DNA from: Ancalomicrobiaceae bacterium S20
GTDB taxonomy: Bacteria; Pseudomonadota; Alphaproteobacteria; Rhizobiales; Ancalomicrobiaceae
DNA length: 64,000 bases
Assembly (NCBI GenBank): GCA_040269895.1
Contig: CP158568.1
Location: 4,727,501 to 4,791,500, forward strand
Direction: 5' to 3'
The stretch's first letter is position 1; each line of letters begins with the position of its first letter. The translations under genes and the position numbers were made by a program. This document shows, piece by piece, positions 62,980-64,000 of this stretch. The notes under the pieces are model-generated. The model was not told the origin of the DNA, did no database searches, and saw only the letters and a program-made list of their open reading frames with translations.

Positions 62980-63340
62980 CCGACGATGTGACGTAGTTGC
63001 ATCGGGGCCGGCGGGCTTGCGATTCGGCGACCGACGCGTGTCTGCGCGTACAAATCCGATCGATATTGAGGAGAATCTCCTGTTTTTGCGGGTTCGTGTG
63101 ACGCGTCGCTGCGCTCGGGTTCGACTTTTTCTCGATATATATGAGTTGAATGAAGGGGCATGGGGCGGAATTTGCCAAGCAAATGGTGTGAAGTTCGAAT
63201 TGTCATATTGCTGCAAATAGTCTGACTGTGTCCATGCTGACTTTGCGTCAGGTTCCGCGTTAACCAAGCATCCAGTTTTCGATTGAATTAATGCTTCATT
63301 AACCCTCTGATATACCCTCGTTGGTGTACGGGGGCGCATC
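62980..63340 (+). other. A/T-rich intergenic region upstream of the cytochrome b gene
   Basis: A 361-base stretch that is much richer in A/T than the rest of the window, especially 63055-63330. It contains a perfect inverted repeat TTAATG-CTT-CATTAA (63288-63302), a TATATATGAG stretch near 63136 and a TGATATACC near 63308. A frame of 67 codons at 63017-63220 has no ribosome site and atypical composition, so I do not call it. Promoter and regulator sites are likely. Confidence 0.5.
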
Positions 63341-64000
63341 ATGGTCGATCAGTCTGGTATCGAACCCGGGTTCGGACGTCGGTTTCATCCGCTCGGCGAC
63401 GGCTCCGGGCCGGGTCCGGCGGCGTCGGGCGCCGCGCGATCGGGGCCGCTGCGCCGTCCGGCCGGTCCGCCGCGCAGCGACACCGGCACGATCGTCCTGC
63501 ACTGGACGATGACCATCGCGATGCTGGTCAGCCTGTTCACCGGACTGCGGATTTCCGCCGACGCGGAGAATTCGGTCTTCGCGAAGTCGCTCAACGCGAT
63601 CCTGCCGCAGGGCGAGATCTGGACGCCGCATATCCTCTCGGCCCTGACGGTGATCGTCTGCAGCTTCGCCTATGCGATCTATCTGTCGCGCAGCGGTCTC
63701 GGCCGGCGGGTCTCGCTCAAGAGGACGCGCGTGTTCGGGCTGGAGGCGGCGCCGAAGCTCTATTGGGGCGCGGTGAACGTGATCCTGCACTGGATCCTGT
63801 TCGCCGCGGTGGTGACGCTGCTCGGCTCGGGCGTCGCGCTCTATCTCGGCTATGGCGGACCGGTGGTGACGATCCACTACACCGCCTGTCTGGTCGTCCT
63901 CGGCTATATCGTCGCGCATGTGTTCGCCCATACGATGTACGGCGGCCTCGGCCAGCTGTTGCGTCTGTTCCGGCCGGCACCGATCGCGAAGACCGCGGCG
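63341..64000 (+). CDS. Cytochrome b561/Ni-hydrogenase-type cytochrome b protein, partial (runs off window)
   Basis: N-terminal 220 codons of a membrane cytochrome, open to the window edge. An unusual 45-residue Pro/Gly/Arg-rich leader precedes the first membrane helix (TIVLHWTMTIAMLVSLFTGL), whose His is a candidate haem ligand. Further helices are PHILSALTVIVCSFAYAIYL, WGAVNVILHWILFAAVVTLL and VVTIHYTACLVVLGYIVAHV with more ligand-position histidines. This matches the four-helix di-haem cytochrome b561/HyaC group that passes electrons from periplasmic dehydrogenases to quinone. More domains may follow beyond the window. No convincing ribosome site is visible at this ATG. Confidence 0.82.
   Translation, partial: MVDQSGIEPGFGRRFHPLGDGSGPGPAASGAARSGPLRRPAGPPRSDTGTIVLHWTMTIAMLVSLFTGLRISADAENSVFAKSLNAILPQGEIWTPHILSALTVIVCSFAYAIYLSRSGLGRRVSLKRTRVFGLEAAPKLYWGAVNVILHWILFAAVVTLLGSGVALYLGYGGPVVTIHYTACLVVLGYIVAHVFAHTMYGGLGQLLRLFRPAPIAKTAA

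Noticed and set aside
63017-63220. A 67-codon frame in the A/T-rich region before the cytochrome b gene
   Set aside because: No ribosome site, atypical codon use and no recognisable family. More likely chance in noncoding DNA.

Overview
This 64 kb window is chromosomal DNA of a GC-rich alphaproteobacterium, most likely in the order Hyphomicrobiales (Rhizobiales). The reasons are the chvE-gguA-gguB sugar transport cluster with its GbpR-type regulator and GguC, the form I cox genes, the glucan synthesis protein, and strong G/C bias at third codon positions. I cannot name a genus. No phage, insertion sequence, CRISPR array or plasmid gene is visible.

Layout. 1-3010: the 3' part of an rRNA operon (23S, 5S, initiator tRNA, terminator). 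3277-12019: a form I aerobic carbon monoxide dehydrogenase cluster, coxC-coxM-coxS-coxL-coxD-coxE-coxF, ending in a shrunken coxG; it encodes the sensor, the three enzyme subunits and the active-site maturation factors. 12092-15507: a flippase and two tandem paralogous glycosyltransferases. 15904-18750: a chemoreceptor and a thioesterase. 18965-22110: dadA and an alanine racemase facing an Lrp-type regulator, a D/L-alanine catabolism unit. 22192-28288: a class II aldolase, a fused 5-oxoprolinase and a periplasmic glucan synthesis protein. 28521-32349: a small membrane protein and an unusual pair made of a PhoU/DUF47-like protein and a pyruvate phosphate dikinase-like protein without its C-terminal barrel. 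32753-35463: an isoquinoline 1-oxidoreductase-type molybdenum hydroxylase. 35719-39326: a receiver-only response regulator, a cation/proton antiporter with a universal-stress-like tail, and hicAB.

39333-47562 is a sugar uptake and oxidation regulon: LysR (gbpR-like), gguC, a semialdehyde dehydrogenase, chvE, gguA and gguB. 48017-52402 holds a copper P-type ATPase, a GNAT acetyltransferase and a DenD-like dehydrogenase. 52421-52971 is parDE. 53044-62979 is a catabolic cluster (two GMC oxidoreductases, SDR, enoyl-CoA hydratase, CoA-transferase, Gfo/Idh dehydrogenase) with a LacI regulator, a divergent DUF993 gene and two palindromic operators. The window ends inside a cytochrome b gene.

Five genes (coxC, the dikinase-like gene, iorB, the antiporter, one GMC oxidoreductase) are interrupted by single frameshifts. 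Four are repaired by adding one base to a G or C run of four or five. Base-calling errors are therefore more likely than true gene decay. The coxG remnant is different, because it lacks most of its domain while staying in frame.
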